Shown: positions 18,665-26,839 of the stretch, in pieces
Layout: each line of letters opens with the position of its first letter
How positions within the stretch are numbered: position 1 is the first letter of the stretch
Assembly: GCA_017307505.1 (NCBI GenBank)
Contig: JAFKEE010000021.1
Span: forward strand, 303,706 to 367,705
Origin: Acidobacteriota bacterium
GTDB lineage: Bacteria > Acidobacteriota > Terriglobia > Bryobacterales > Bryobacteraceae
Direction: 5' to 3'
Length of the DNA stretch: 64,000 bases
Program-made: the position numbers and the translations under genes
The notes under the pieces: generated by a model
What the model was told of the DNA's origin: nothing
The model's input: the letters and a program-made list of their open reading frames with translations, nothing else
The model's database searches: none

Positions 18665-19000
18665 ATGACGGTCGTAGAAACCGAGCGGTTTCTGAAGGAC
18701 TCGATGTCCCTTCTGCCGCCGGCATCCCGATCGGAATTGATCTGGTTCCTGGCAATGAACCCGGAGGCTGGAGATCTCATCCCGGATACCGGCGGTGTTC
18801 GAAAACTTCGATGGGCGCTTCCGGGCCGGGGCAAGCGGGGCGGCGCGCGCGTCATCTACTACTTTCACAGCCAGCGCGTTCCGGTGTTTCTCCTCGCGGC
18901 GTATGGCAAAAACGAGAAAGCCAACCTGACTCAGGCTGAGCGCAATGCGATGAAGCGGATCATCCCCTTGTTGGTAGCGAATTACACTGCGGGGAGGTAG
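18665..19000 (+). CDS. RelE/HigB-type toxin
   Basis: 111 aa from the ATG at 18665; an in-frame ATG at 18638 would add nine residues. The blocks GDLIPDTGGVRKLRWALPGR and GKRGGARVIYYF, followed by FLLAAYGKNEKANLTQAERN, are the RelE/HigB ribosome-dependent mRNA interferase pattern. The basic residues (R, K, R in GGVRKLRW and GKRGGAR) are where the family binds and cuts mRNA. Toxin-first order, with the antitoxin 14 nt downstream, is typical of higBA-like pairs. Confidence 0.88.
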   Translation: MTVVETERFLKDSMSLLPPASRSELIWFLAMNPEAGDLIPDTGGVRKLRWALPGRGKRGGARVIYYFHSQRVPVFLLAAYGKNEKANLTQAERNAMKRIIPLLVANYTAGR

Positions 19001-19014
19001 GAGGCTCAACGACG

Positions 19015-19368
19015 ATGGCGAGCAAGGCAGCGACCAAACGACCGGCGGCGAAAAAGCAGGCTGTTCACCGTGTTTCGGTGGGCGCACGCATTATTGAAGG
19101 TCTGGAGCAAGCGGTGGCATGGAGCCAGGGCGAGACAGGAGGTGCCCGAGCCAGTGTCGTGCATGTGCCGCTGACGGATGTCCGCTCGATACGCCGCCGC
19201 ATGGGCTTGAGCCAGTCTCAATTCGCGACGAAATTCGGGTTTCCACTGGCCACGCTTCAAAACTGGGAGCAGGGGCGGGCGAGGCCGGATACACCGACAC
19301 GCGTGCTGCTCGCCGTCATCGCACACCATCCGGAAGTGGTGGAGGATGTTCTCGGCAAGGCAGGTTAA
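19015..19368 (+). CDS. XRE/HigA-type antitoxin
   Basis: 117 aa. A Lys/Ala-rich N-terminus (MASKAATKRPAAKKQA) is followed by a linker that probably wraps the toxin. The C-terminal helix-turn-helix is SIRRRMGLSQSQFATKFGFP, then LATLQNWEQGRARPD. Antitoxins of this type neutralise the upstream RelE-like toxin and repress the shared promoter by binding an inverted repeat. It ends 2 nt before the repeat that contains the tRNA-Lys 3' end. Confidence 0.88.
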   Translation: MASKAATKRPAAKKQAVHRVSVGARIIEGLEQAVAWSQGETGGARASVVHVPLTDVRSIRRRMGLSQSQFATKFGFPLATLQNWEQGRARPDTPTRVLLAVIAHHPEVVEDVLGKAG

Positions 19369-19370
19369 GA

Positions 19371-19390
19371 CAAACTGGTGAGCCGGGCGG
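19371..19390. repeat. 20-bp direct repeat overlapping tRNA-Lys 3' end
   Basis: Identical to 18509-18528. It includes the encoded CCA and the 3' acceptor strand of tRNA-Lys, so loss or gain of the DNA between the repeats leaves the tRNA intact. Confidence 0.8.
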
Positions 19391-19450
19391 GGGTCGAACC
19401 CGCGACCACCTGATTAAAAGTCAGATGCTCTACCACTGAGCTACCGGCCC
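19376..19450 (-). tRNA. tRNA-Lys (UUU)
   Basis: On the minus strand the sequence folds as a complete tRNA. The acceptor stem is GGGCCGG/CCGGCTC with one G-T pair. The D arm is GCTC-AGTGGTA-GAGC. The anticodon loop is CTTTTAA with anticodon UUU, in the stem TCTGA/TCAGG. The T arm is CGGGTTCGACCCCCG. The discriminator is A and CCA is encoded (19376-19378). The variable loop is short. Confidence 0.95.
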
Positions 19451-19614
19451 ACTCTGGGATACCCGGCGGGCGGGCACCTTCAACTAGGATACCAAGGGTA
19501 CCCCTTAGGTGTACAATCAAACATCGTACAATCAGTACCCCTGGGCCCACCCTTCTCCATATTTACCGCTAAAGTGGCCCACAATCGCGCCTTTGTTTGT
19601 GATTGAATAGGGGC

Positions 19615-21219
19615 ATGGCAGACCCGGTCATCTTAATCGCTAATGGGGATCTGCGCCTTTCAGCCAACCAGACGTGTTGGGCGGCGCAGGCAGAAGTAGA
19701 GCAGATGGTCATCGAGGCGGTGCGTGCCTTCGGTCATGAAATCGAACGCGGCCATCCTTACGATGAGACCAAGAAGCACGGCTTCATTGACAGCCAGAAG
19801 CACGGCATGGAGGTCTTCCGTCAGATTCCTCCCACTGCGCCTCTCATCGTCGTCGAGGCCGTCTGGCAGTACAGTCACCATGTGCTCCACGGGCTTTACA
19901 CCCACCAGGGCCCCATCCTGACCATCGCCAACTGGAGCGGGCAGTGGCCCGGCCTGGTCGGCATGCTGAATCTTAACGCCAGCCTGACAAAAGCCGGCGT
20001 CCCCTACTCCACCCTTTGGTCAGAGGATTTCAAGGACGAGGCCTTCCTCGGCGGCCTCAAGCGGTGGCTGAACGGCGAAAAGGTCGTTCATGACACGAGC
20101 CATGTCCGCCCGTTGGGCGCCCTGCGCCTGCCGAAGCAGGCCGAAGAGACCGGCTCCGCCATGGCGCGCGAACTCTATCGCGACAAGGCCATCATGGGCG
20201 TCTTCGACGAGGGCTGCATGGGCATGTACAACGCCATCATCCCCGACGAACTGCTGCATCGCACCGGCGTCTTCAAGGAACGGCTCAGCCAGAGTGCCCT
20301 TTACGCCGAGATGCTTACCGTGAGCGACGCCGAAGCCCAGGCCGTCCGCGACTGGCTCGACGCCAAGGGCATGAAGTTCATGACCGGCCCGAATCCGGAC
20401 ACCGACCTCACCGACGCCCAGATTCTCGACCAGTGCAAGATGTACATCGCCGCGCTGCGCATCGCCGACGACTTCGGCTGCGCCACTGTCGGCATCCAAT
20501 ACCAGCAGGGCCTCAAGGACCTTGCCCCCGCTTCGGATCTGGTGGAAGGGCTTCTGAACAACGTCGACCGCCCGCCCGTCACCTCACGCGACGGCTCGCG
20601 CGTCCTTTATGAAGGCAAGGCACTTCCTCACTTCAACGAGGTGGACGAGTGCTGCGGCCTGGACGCGCTGATCACCAACCGCGTCTGGACGAAGCTCGGT
20701 TACGATCCCGAAACGACGCTGCACGATGTCCGCTATGGCGAACAGTATAACGGCGAGTACGTCTGGGTGTACCTGATCTCGGGCGCCGTCCCGCCGGCCC
20801 ACAACCAGGGCGGCTACGCCGGCACCACCAGCGAACGCCAGCCTCCGATGTACTTCCGCAAGGGCGGCGGCACGGTGAAGGGCATCTCCAAGGCCGGCGA
20901 ACTGGTCTGGAGTCGCGTCTTCATCGATTCCGGCATCCTCAAGGCCGACATCGGGCGCGCCAAGGCGATCGACCTTCCGGCGGAAGAGACCGACCGGCGC
21001 TGGAAGCTCACCACGCCCCCGTGGCCCATCATGCACGCCGTCCTTTACGGTGTGTCGCGCGACCAGTTCATGGGCCGGCACAAGTCCAACCATATCAATG
21101 TGGCCTATGCGCCTACGGCCGAGGATGCCAACAAGGCGCTCGCCGTGAAGGCGGCCATGTTCCGCGAACTGGGCATCGACGTCCACGTCTGCGGCACCAA
21201 TCACGGACTGGGCGAATAG
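19615..21219 (+). CDS. L-fucose/L-arabinose isomerase-family protein
   Basis: 534 aa from the ATG at 19615, with AGGGG just upstream; a TTG at 19603 is in frame but has no such site. The product is cytosolic with no signal or membrane helix. The overall layout resembles the FucI/AraA-like superfamily: an N-terminal Rossmann-like domain with VEAVWQYSHHVLHGLY and a C-terminal barrel with PPMYFRKGGGTVKG. This superfamily interconverts aldoses and ketoses with a divalent metal. A rhamnose mutarotase gene 2.5 kb downstream supports deoxysugar or pentose metabolism. The exact sugar is not determinable. Confidence 0.78.
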   Translation: MADPVILIANGDLRLSANQTCWAAQAEVEQMVIEAVRAFGHEIERGHPYDETKKHGFIDSQKHGMEVFRQIPPTAPLIVVEAVWQYSHHVLHGLYTHQGPILTIANWSGQWPGLVGMLNLNASLTKAGVPYSTLWSEDFKDEAFLGGLKRWLNGEKVVHDTSHVRPLGALRLPKQAEETGSAMARELYRDKAIMGVFDEGCMGMYNAIIPDELLHRTGVFKERLSQSALYAEMLTVSDAEAQAVRDWLDAKGMKFMTGPNPDTDLTDAQILDQCKMYIAALRIADDFGCATVGIQYQQGLKDLAPASDLVEGLLNNVDRPPVTSRDGSRVLYEGKALPHFNEVDECCGLDALITNRVWTKLGYDPETTLHDVRYGEQYNGEYVWVYLISGAVPPAHNQGGYAGTTSERQPPMYFRKGGGTVKGISKAGELVWSRVFIDSGILKADIGRAKAIDLPAEETDRRWKLTTPPWPIMHAVLYGVSRDQFMGRHKSNHINVAYAPTAEDANKALAVKAAMFRELGIDVHVCGTNHGLGE

Positions 21220-21245
21220 CGCCCTTCCACAATCATCGAACTCGA

Positions 21246-21275
21246 AACGCGCCGGGCGAACCCCGGCGCGTTTTC
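21246..21275 (+). terminator. rho-independent terminator after the isomerase gene
   Basis: An 11-bp GC-rich stem (AACGCGCCGGG at 21246-21256 with CCCGGCGCGTT at 21262-21272) has a 5-nt loop and runs into TTTT. It lies 26 nt after the isomerase stop codon and separates that gene from the oxidoreductase-thrB unit. Confidence 0.85.
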
Positions 21276-21357
21276 GTCTGGGATGCTGGCGCCCGCGATG
21301 ACCCTGCCGAAGCGCCTCTGATATGCTAGAAAATTCATCATTCTGGAGGTACTTCCT

Positions 21358-22368
21358 TTGCGAGTCGGCATGATCGGCACAGGCGCGATTTCTCATAAGC
21401 ACGCGCAGGCCTATAAGAACATCGGTTACCGGATCACCGTCTGTACCGACGTGTTTCCGGAGGCAGGTCAACGCTTTGCCCAGCAGTATGGCTGCGAGTT
21501 CGTGCCCACTTACGAGGAAATCTGCAGCCATCCCGACGTCGATTATGTGGACGTCTGCACCTTCCCCGATTTCCGCCTGCAGCCCATTGAGATCGCGGCC
21601 AAAAACGGCAAGGCGATCCAGGTGCAGAAGCCGATCTCGACGAACGTCGAGACCGCCCGCAAGATGATCGAAACGGCCAAGGCCGGCGGCGTCGTGCTGG
21701 GCGTCGTCAGCCAGCACCGCTTCGACGACTCCACCATCTTCGTGAAGAAGGCCATCGAAGACGGCCGCCTGGGCAAGATCCTGCAGGCCGACGCGTATGT
21801 GAAATGGTGGCGCAGCGAAGCCTACTATTCCCGTTCGATCAAGGGCAGTTGGGCCGTGGAAGGCGGCGGCGCGCTGATCAATCAGGCCGTCCACCAGGTG
21901 GATGTGCTGGGTTACCTCGTCGGCGGCGTGGCCGAGCTTTACGGACAGTGGCAGCTCGCCGCGCGTCACAAGATCGAAAGCGAAGACGTGATCAACGCGC
22001 TGCTGAAGTACAAGAGCGGCGCCACGGGCGTCATCCAGGCGTCCACGGCCTTCTGGCCCGGCTACTCCGAACGGATCGAGATTCACGGTACGAAGGGCAC
22101 CTGCATCTTCACCGGCGACAAGCTCACCACGTGGGATGTGGAAGGCGATACGGGCGAACCCGCGCCTGTGGAAAAGGAAGTCATGAGCGGCTCGTCCGAT
22201 CCCATGGCGATCCCACTCACGCCGTTCGAACGCCAGTTCCTCGACTTCGGCAACGCGGTGAAGAATAAGACCACTCCGCTCGTCTCCGGCGAAGAAGGCC
22301 TCAAGGCGCTGGAGATCGTCGCCGGCGTTTACGAGAGCTGCCGCAGCGGCCTGCCGGTGAAGTTCTAG
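21358..22368 (+). CDS. Gfo/Idh/MocA family oxidoreductase
   Basis: 336 aa. The start is TTG at 21358, supported by TGGAGG about 9 nt upstream and by alignment of the product start (MRVGMIGTGAISHKHA) with the family's N-terminal Rossmann motif. The dinucleotide fold is residues 1-120, with VQKPISTNVETA as the conserved Lys-Pro loop. The C-terminal beta-sheet domain (KSGATGVIQASTAFWPGYSE) binds the substrate. Members oxidise or dehydrate sugars and inositols with NAD(P). It sits between a sugar isomerase and thrB and ends 4 nt before thrB, so they are co-transcribed. Confidence 0.9.
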   Translation: MRVGMIGTGAISHKHAQAYKNIGYRITVCTDVFPEAGQRFAQQYGCEFVPTYEEICSHPDVDYVDVCTFPDFRLQPIEIAAKNGKAIQVQKPISTNVETARKMIETAKAGGVVLGVVSQHRFDDSTIFVKKAIEDGRLGKILQADAYVKWWRSEAYYSRSIKGSWAVEGGGALINQAVHQVDVLGYLVGGVAELYGQWQLAARHKIESEDVINALLKYKSGATGVIQASTAFWPGYSERIEIHGTKGTCIFTGDKLTTWDVEGDTGEPAPVEKEVMSGSSDPMAIPLTPFERQFLDFGNAVKNKTTPLVSGEEGLKALEIVAGVYESCRSGLPVKF

Positions 22369-22372
22369 CAAC

Positions 22373-23278
22373 ATGAGCTGGACCGAAGTACGTGTTCCGG
22401 CGACGAGCGCCAACCTGGGGCCGGGGTTCGATGCCCTGGGCATGGCGCTCAGCATCTATCTGGAGTGCCGGTTCCGGCCCGCCGAGAAGCTGATCATCAC
22501 GCCCTCGGGCCGGGATGCCAACATGATCTCGCCCGGTCCGGAGAATCTGATCTGGCAGACCGCGCTCCAGGTGAGCGAGCACACCGGACGCCCGATGCCC
22601 ATGATCGAGCTGCAGGTGAATAACGACATCCCCATCGGCAAAGGTCTCGGCTCGTCCGCGGCCGCGCTGGTGGCCGGTGTCGTCATCGCCGACGAGGTGC
22701 TGGGCCTGGGTTGGGACCGTCACAAGATTCTGGACGAAGCGGCGCGCATCGAAGGACACCCGGACAACGTCGCCGCCGCGGCCCTGGGCTCCATTGTGGC
22801 CAGCGCGATCGACACGGACGGCATCACGCGCGCCGTGCGCATGCAGTTGCCTGCCCGCTACGGCGTCGCCATCATCGTGCCGGACTTCATCCTGCCCACT
22901 TCGGAAGCGCGCGCCGTGCTGCCGCAGAGCTACTCGCGGGCCGATGCCGTGTTCAACATCCAGCGTTCGGCGCTGCTGATCGCGGCGATGCTGACACAGA
23001 CGACGGACGCGTTCCACGAAGCGCTGATGGACCGGCTGCACCAGCCCTACCGCGCCCGCCTCGTGCCCGGCCTCAGCGAGATGCTGGAGCTACGCGTGGA
23101 AGGCCTGCTGGGCTGCGCGCTTTCGGGCGCGGGTCCCAGCGTCCTGGTGTTCTACGAACGCGGCCACGAGGAAGTCTGCGAGCAGATGCGCGGCATCTTC
23201 CAGAAGCACGGCCACGGCAGCGAGATCCTCTGGGCGCACATCCCGGATCATGGCTACGATCTGCTGCAAGGCCTGTAA
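22373..23278 (+). CDS. thrB: homoserine kinase
   Basis: 301 aa GHMP-family kinase. The N-terminal VRVPATSANLGPGFDALGMA and the ATP-binding loop PIGKGLGSSAAALVAG (near residue 84) are diagnostic of ThrB. GHPDNVAAAALGSIV and the C-terminal LGCALSGAGPSVLVF complete the pattern. It phosphorylates L-homoserine to O-phosphohomoserine, the substrate of threonine synthase. That enzyme is encoded 7 kb downstream rather than next to it. The gene follows the Gfo/Idh/MocA oxidoreductase with a 4-nt gap. Confidence 0.95.
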   Translation: MSWTEVRVPATSANLGPGFDALGMALSIYLECRFRPAEKLIITPSGRDANMISPGPENLIWQTALQVSEHTGRPMPMIELQVNNDIPIGKGLGSSAAALVAGVVIADEVLGLGWDRHKILDEAARIEGHPDNVAAAALGSIVASAIDTDGITRAVRMQLPARYGVAIIVPDFILPTSEARAVLPQSYSRADAVFNIQRSALLIAAMLTQTTDAFHEALMDRLHQPYRARLVPGLSEMLELRVEGLLGCALSGAGPSVLVFYERGHEEVCEQMRGIFQKHGHGSEILWAHIPDHGYDLLQGL

Positions 23279-23301
23279 TCGCGCACTACAATAGGATTGC
23301 C

Positions 23302-23613
23302 ATGGCGAAGACTAAGTCCGTCGCATTTGAAGTGGATTGCCCGTGCTGCGGAGCCACGCTGAAGATCGATCCCGAAGTGAAGGCCATTCTCAGCCACAAG
23401 GCCAAGCCCGCGGCCCGCACGCTGGACGACATCAGCACCGGCATCGCCAAGCTGAAAGATGCGGAACAGCAGCGCGAGGACGCGTTCCAGAAGTCGTTCC
23501 AGGCGATGAAGTCGAGCAAAGACGTACTGTCGCGCAAGTTCGACGAACTGCTGAAGCAGGCCAAGGAAGAAGATCCCACCAAGCCGCCGCCGAAGCCGTT
23601 CGACCTCGACTAG
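23302..23613 (+). CDS. small zinc-ribbon/coiled-coil protein
   Basis: 103 aa. The N-terminus has a CPCCG motif (VDCPCCGATLKID), half of a zinc ribbon. A charged helical region follows with coiled-coil character (about 45-90: KLKDAEQQREDAFQKSFQAM), then a Pro-rich tail ending PFDLD. No family name is recognised; similar short proteins with this N-terminus are common in Acidobacteria. It lies 23 nt after thrB and is likely in the same transcript. Confidence 0.72.
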   Translation: MAKTKSVAFEVDCPCCGATLKIDPEVKAILSHKAKPAARTLDDISTGIAKLKDAEQQREDAFQKSFQAMKSSKDVLSRKFDELLKQAKEEDPTKPPPKPFDLD

Positions 23614-23634
23614 CGGCCAGGCGCTGAACTACTC

Positions 23635-23650
23635 GCGGCGCGTGCGCCGC
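23635..23650. terminator. hairpin between converging genes
   Basis: A perfect 7-bp GC stem (GCGGCGC / GCGCCGC, 2-nt loop) sits between the end of the zinc-ribbon gene and the end of rhaM. It has no T-tract, so a terminator role is only suggested by position. Confidence 0.35.
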
Positions 23651-23970
23651 TAAGCCAGATAGAACACCTGCTCCAGCGGGCGCATCCGCTCGTCCGCATT
23701 GCGGCCCGTGGTGTCTTCAAAGAACTCCCGCATCTCGGCCTGCCAGCGGGCATTCACTTCGAGCCCAGCCATTCCGTCCAGCGCTTTCTGAAAATCCGGC
23801 GTCTCGACATAGCCGATCAGCAGACCGTCGTCCCGCAGAAACAGCGAGTAATTGTGCCAGCCCGTGTCGCTGAGAGCCTGCAGCATCTCGGGCCAGACGG
23901 CCTTGTGGCGCTCTTTGTATTCGGCCAGGCGGTCTTTCTTGACTTGAAGGAGGAAGCAGACGCGTTGCAT
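23650..23970 (-). CDS. rhaM: L-rhamnose mutarotase
   Basis: 106 aa from the ATG at 23970, close to the roughly 104 aa of E. coli RhaM. The characteristic pattern is present: VCFLLQVKKDRLAEYKERH, then KAVWPEMLQALSDTGWHNYS, LLIGYVETPDF and VNARWQAEMREFF. It interconverts alpha and beta anomers of L-rhamnose in the cytosol. The upstream gene on the other strand starts 22 nt away, so the two share a promoter region. No rhamnose isomerase or kinase is adjacent; the fucose-isomerase-like gene at 19615 is the nearest sugar enzyme. Confidence 0.9.
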   Translation of the reverse strand: MQRVCFLLQVKKDRLAEYKERHKAVWPEMLQALSDTGWHNYSLFLRDDGLLIGYVETPDFQKALDGMAGLEVNARWQAEMREFFEDTTGRNADERMRPLEQVFYLA

Positions 23971-23992
23971 CTCTGGCATCATATCCCTTGCC

Positions 23993-24265
23993 ATGCCCGA
24001 TATGCGAAAACTCAAGGAATTGGACGGCATCGGTCCAAAGATGCTGAAGGACTTCGAACTGCTGGGCGTCGCCAATATCGATCAGCTCAAGAAGCAGACG
24101 GGCCGGAAGATGTACGACCGGCTGTGTGAACTCACCGGACAGCGCCAGGATCCGTGCGTGCTCGATGTGTTCGTCTGTGCGGTGGCGCAGGCGAAGGATC
24201 CCAACCTGCCGGCCGAACAGCGCAACTGGTGGTATTGGAGCCGGGTCAGGAAGGGTCAGATCTGA
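23993..24265 (+). CDS. helix-hairpin-helix protein (Cdd1 / pathogenicity-locus type)
   Basis: 90 aa. The N-terminal half is a helix-hairpin-helix (KLKELDGIGPKMLKDFELLG, then VANIDQLKKQTG) and the rest matches the small Cdd1 family (YDRLCELTG, DPCVLDVFVCAVAQA, WWYWSRVRKG). A second ATG at 24002 is possible. The HhH suggests DNA binding without sequence specificity; no enzymatic domain is attached. Its stop TGA shares one base with the next start, which couples it to the alcohol dehydrogenase. Confidence 0.8.
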   Translation: MPDMRKLKELDGIGPKMLKDFELLGVANIDQLKKQTGRKMYDRLCELTGQRQDPCVLDVFVCAVAQAKDPNLPAEQRNWWYWSRVRKGQI

Positions 24266-25218
24266 TGCTCGGGGTCCACCTCGAGGCGGGCTCGGTGACG
24301 GTGCGCAGGATGGCCGCCCCACGCAGGCCGAAGGGTTCGGCGTTGATCCGGCTGATCTGCGGCGGCATCTGCAATACCGATATCGAGTTGTTGCGGGGCT
24401 ACTACGGGTTCAAAGGCACGCCCGGACACGAGTTCGTCGGCGAAGTTGTGGAGAGCGACGATCCGCGCTGGGTGGGCCGCCGCGTGGTGGGCGAGATCAA
24501 TCTGCCTTGCGGGCACTGCGACTGGTGCCGGCGCGGCCTGGGCCGTCACTGTCCCCGGCGCACCGTGCTCGGCATTGTCCGGCACCCTGGCGCCTTTCGC
24601 GAATTGTTGACCCTGCCCGAGGCGAACCTGCGCGTGGTGCCGCCCAAGGTGAAGACGGAGCATGCGGTCTTCACCGAACCCATCGCGGCCGCGTGCGAAA
24701 TACTCGATCAGGTCAAGATTCCACAGGGCGAGAAGGTGGCGGTGCTCGGCGACGGGAAACTGGGACTGCTCATCGGCCAGACGTTGCAGTTATCGGGCCT
24801 GGAGGTCCACCAGTACGGGCGCCACAAGGAGAAACTGCGGGTGGCGGAAGCGGCAGGCATCGACGCGATATTGTCGAACAAATTGCCGGCCGCTGCGTAT
24901 GACTATGTGGTGGAAGCAACCGGCTCCAGCGAAGGGCTGATGCAGGCCGTGGGGATGACCCGGCCGCGCGGCACCATCGTCATGAAGTCGACCGTACACG
25001 GAACAGTCCCGCTGGATGCGGCCCCGGTGATCGTGAATGAGATCACTCTGGTGGGTTCCCGCTGTGGACGGTTTGAGCCGGCGCTGAAACTGCTGAAATC
25101 CGGCCGATTCCAATTGGATCAGATGATTTCGGAAGAATGCCCGCTGGCCGAAGCGCCGCGGGCGTTTGCCCGTGCGCAGGAACGCGGGGTCCTGAAGGTG
25201 TTATTGCGAGGTTCCTAA
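24265..25218 (+). CDS. zinc-dependent alcohol dehydrogenase-like protein
   Basis: 317 aa. The ATG at 24265 is embedded in TGATG with the preceding stop and preceded by AGGAAGGG. The catalytic-zinc region CGGICNTDIELLRGYYGFKG, then TPGHEFVGEV, is present. The structural-zinc cysteines are in CGHCDWCRRGLGRHC. The nucleotide-binding turn is VAVLGDGKLGLLIGQ. It is a little short at the N-terminus compared with typical 340-350-aa members. It oxidises an alcohol or polyol with NAD(P); the sugar context suggests a polyol or sugar alcohol, by inference only. Confidence 0.88.
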   Translation: MLGVHLEAGSVTVRRMAAPRRPKGSALIRLICGGICNTDIELLRGYYGFKGTPGHEFVGEVVESDDPRWVGRRVVGEINLPCGHCDWCRRGLGRHCPRRTVLGIVRHPGAFRELLTLPEANLRVVPPKVKTEHAVFTEPIAAACEILDQVKIPQGEKVAVLGDGKLGLLIGQTLQLSGLEVHQYGRHKEKLRVAEAAGIDAILSNKLPAAAYDYVVEATGSSEGLMQAVGMTRPRGTIVMKSTVHGTVPLDAAPVIVNEITLVGSRCGRFEPALKLLKSGRFQLDQMISEECPLAEAPRAFARAQERGVLKVLLRGS

Positions 25219-25219
25219 C

Positions 25220-26839
25220 ATGTTCTCCCTGTTCGTGATGGCGATGCTGATGCAGGCTCCGGCCGCCCAGGAAGTGAAACCGGCGACTGTGGAAGGGGCC
25301 GTCACCCATGCGGCCACGCAGACGGCGATCCGCAAGGCGAAGGTCACGCTGACCTTGATCGGCGGCAGTGAGCAGGCCCAGTCGGCCGAAACGGGCGACG
25401 ACGGCAAGTATACGCTCAAAGACGTGAAGCCCGGCCGATACCGGTTGTCGGCCGAGAAGGCCGGCTATCAGGCCACGGCCTATGGCGCGAAGAATCCGGG
25501 CGAAGCACTGGGGCAGACCCTCAGGATCGACGCCGGAGCCGCGCTGACCGGTATGAACATCCCGCTCCCCAAGCAGGGCGTGATCGCCGGCAAGATTACA
25601 GACAATGACGGAGAACCCGTAGCCAAGGCTCTGGTGTTGGCCATGAACAGCATGTACGCCAATGGCAAGAAAGTGCGCCTGCCGGCAGGCACGGTGCCCG
25701 TGATGAGCAACGACCTCGGCGAATACCGCATCGGCCAACTGCCTCCGGGCAAGTTCATCGTGTGCGCGGTGCTGGAGGGCTCCTATCAGCCGCAACTGAA
25801 CCCCAAGGACGTCAAAACGGGTGTGGAGGAGGCGCTCTCGAACACCTGCTTCCCCTCCGTCCCTACGCTGACGGAAGCGCAGTCGATTGAAATCAAGGAC
25901 GCGTCCGAGGTGCCAGGCATCGATATCCGCCTCAACCGGATTAAGAAAGTCACTTTCACCGGAGAAATCGCCGGAGTGCCGCCCGGCACCTCGTCCGTCA
26001 CCTATCTGAGTCTGGTGCCCAAGGACATGGGTCCGATGGGCCGTGCCATGGGGCCCCGGGCGCTCCTGCAGGGCGCGGATGGCAAGTTTACCTTCAGGAA
26101 CGTGCCGCCCGGTTCCTATATTCTGCAGACGCTGCCGACCGGTCTGGGCAATGTCCCCTACGTCGTCAAATCCTCCATCGAGATCGGCGACCAGCCTCTC
26201 GAGAAGATGACCGTCCAGGCGGCGGCGCCGTTCGAGGTAAAGGGTCATTTGACGGCGGATCCTGCCCCCGAACTAAAGATCGGAGCCATCAAGATCGTAG
26301 CCGTGCCGGCCGACGACATTGTGGCGACATTCGCAATGTCCTCTGCAGCCGACACCGGAGATTTCGTGCTCGGCAACCTGGTGGCGGGCCGCTACCGGAT
26401 TGCGTTCACGGGGATGCCCGCGACCCACTACGTGAAAGAGATCAAACTGGGCGAGAAGACACTGGAAACCGACGAAGCGGAGATCTCGAATGCGGCGACG
26501 CCAGTGGCCATCGCGCTCGGGCTGGCGACCGCGGATGTCAGCGGAGTCGTGCAAAACGACAAAGGCGAACCGGTCCCGTCGGTGAACGTCGGCCTTGTCC
26601 CGCTACCCAGGAAACCCTTCCGTATGAGGATGACGCGCACAGACCAGAACGGCGCGTTCAAACTGCCCAATGTCGCCCCGGGCGAATATGCAATTCTCTC
26701 CCTGGATCAATTGGAGCCGGGCGCTCTGGAGGACGAGGAATTCCTGAAGCCTCTGCTGTCCAAGGCGAAGAAGGTCACCGTGCGGGAGTCTGGCCCGCAG
26801 AACCTGGAACTGAGAGTGATACCGGTGTCGGAGCGTTGA
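25220..26839 (+). CDS. carboxypeptidase-regulatory-like domain secreted protein
   Basis: 539 aa. A short signal peptide (MFSLFVMAMLMQAPAAQ) is followed by a series of Ig-like/CarboxypepD_reg repeats: VEGAVTHAATQTAIRKAKVT, GKYTLKDVKPGRYRLSAEKA, DLGEYRIGQLPPGKFIVCAV, KFTFRNVPPGSYILQTLP and GAFKLPNVAPGEYAILSL. Such repeats bind or display ligands on secreted proteins, and no enzyme domain is attached. It starts right after the alcohol dehydrogenase stop. Its last 65 bp overlap the end of the lytic transglycosylase gene on the other strand. Confidence 0.8.
   Translation: MFSLFVMAMLMQAPAAQEVKPATVEGAVTHAATQTAIRKAKVTLTLIGGSEQAQSAETGDDGKYTLKDVKPGRYRLSAEKAGYQATAYGAKNPGEALGQTLRIDAGAALTGMNIPLPKQGVIAGKITDNDGEPVAKALVLAMNSMYANGKKVRLPAGTVPVMSNDLGEYRIGQLPPGKFIVCAVLEGSYQPQLNPKDVKTGVEEALSNTCFPSVPTLTEAQSIEIKDASEVPGIDIRLNRIKKVTFTGEIAGVPPGTSSVTYLSLVPKDMGPMGRAMGPRALLQGADGKFTFRNVPPGSYILQTLPTGLGNVPYVVKSSIEIGDQPLEKMTVQAAAPFEVKGHLTADPAPELKIGAIKIVAVPADDIVATFAMSSAADTGDFVLGNLVAGRYRIAFTGMPATHYVKEIKLGEKTLETDEAEISNAATPVAIALGLATADVSGVVQNDKGEPVPSVNVGLVPLPRKPFRMRMTRTDQNGAFKLPNVAPGEYAILSLDQLEPGALEDEEFLKPLLSKAKKVTVRESGPQNLELRVIPVSER

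Larger units (their letters stand above)
18529..19370. mobile_element. putative tRNA-associated toxin-antitoxin islet
   Basis: The 842 bp between two identical 20-bp repeats contain only the RelE-like toxin and XRE antitoxin. One repeat is the 3' end of tRNA-Lys, the usual attachment point for tyrosine-recombinase elements. No integrase is present, so this would be a remnant or a passively acquired islet. That it is an integration product is inference. Confidence 0.4.

Noticed and set aside
20584..22455. 623-aa minus-strand frame
   Set aside because: Antisense of the isomerase and oxidoreductase genes, no domain.
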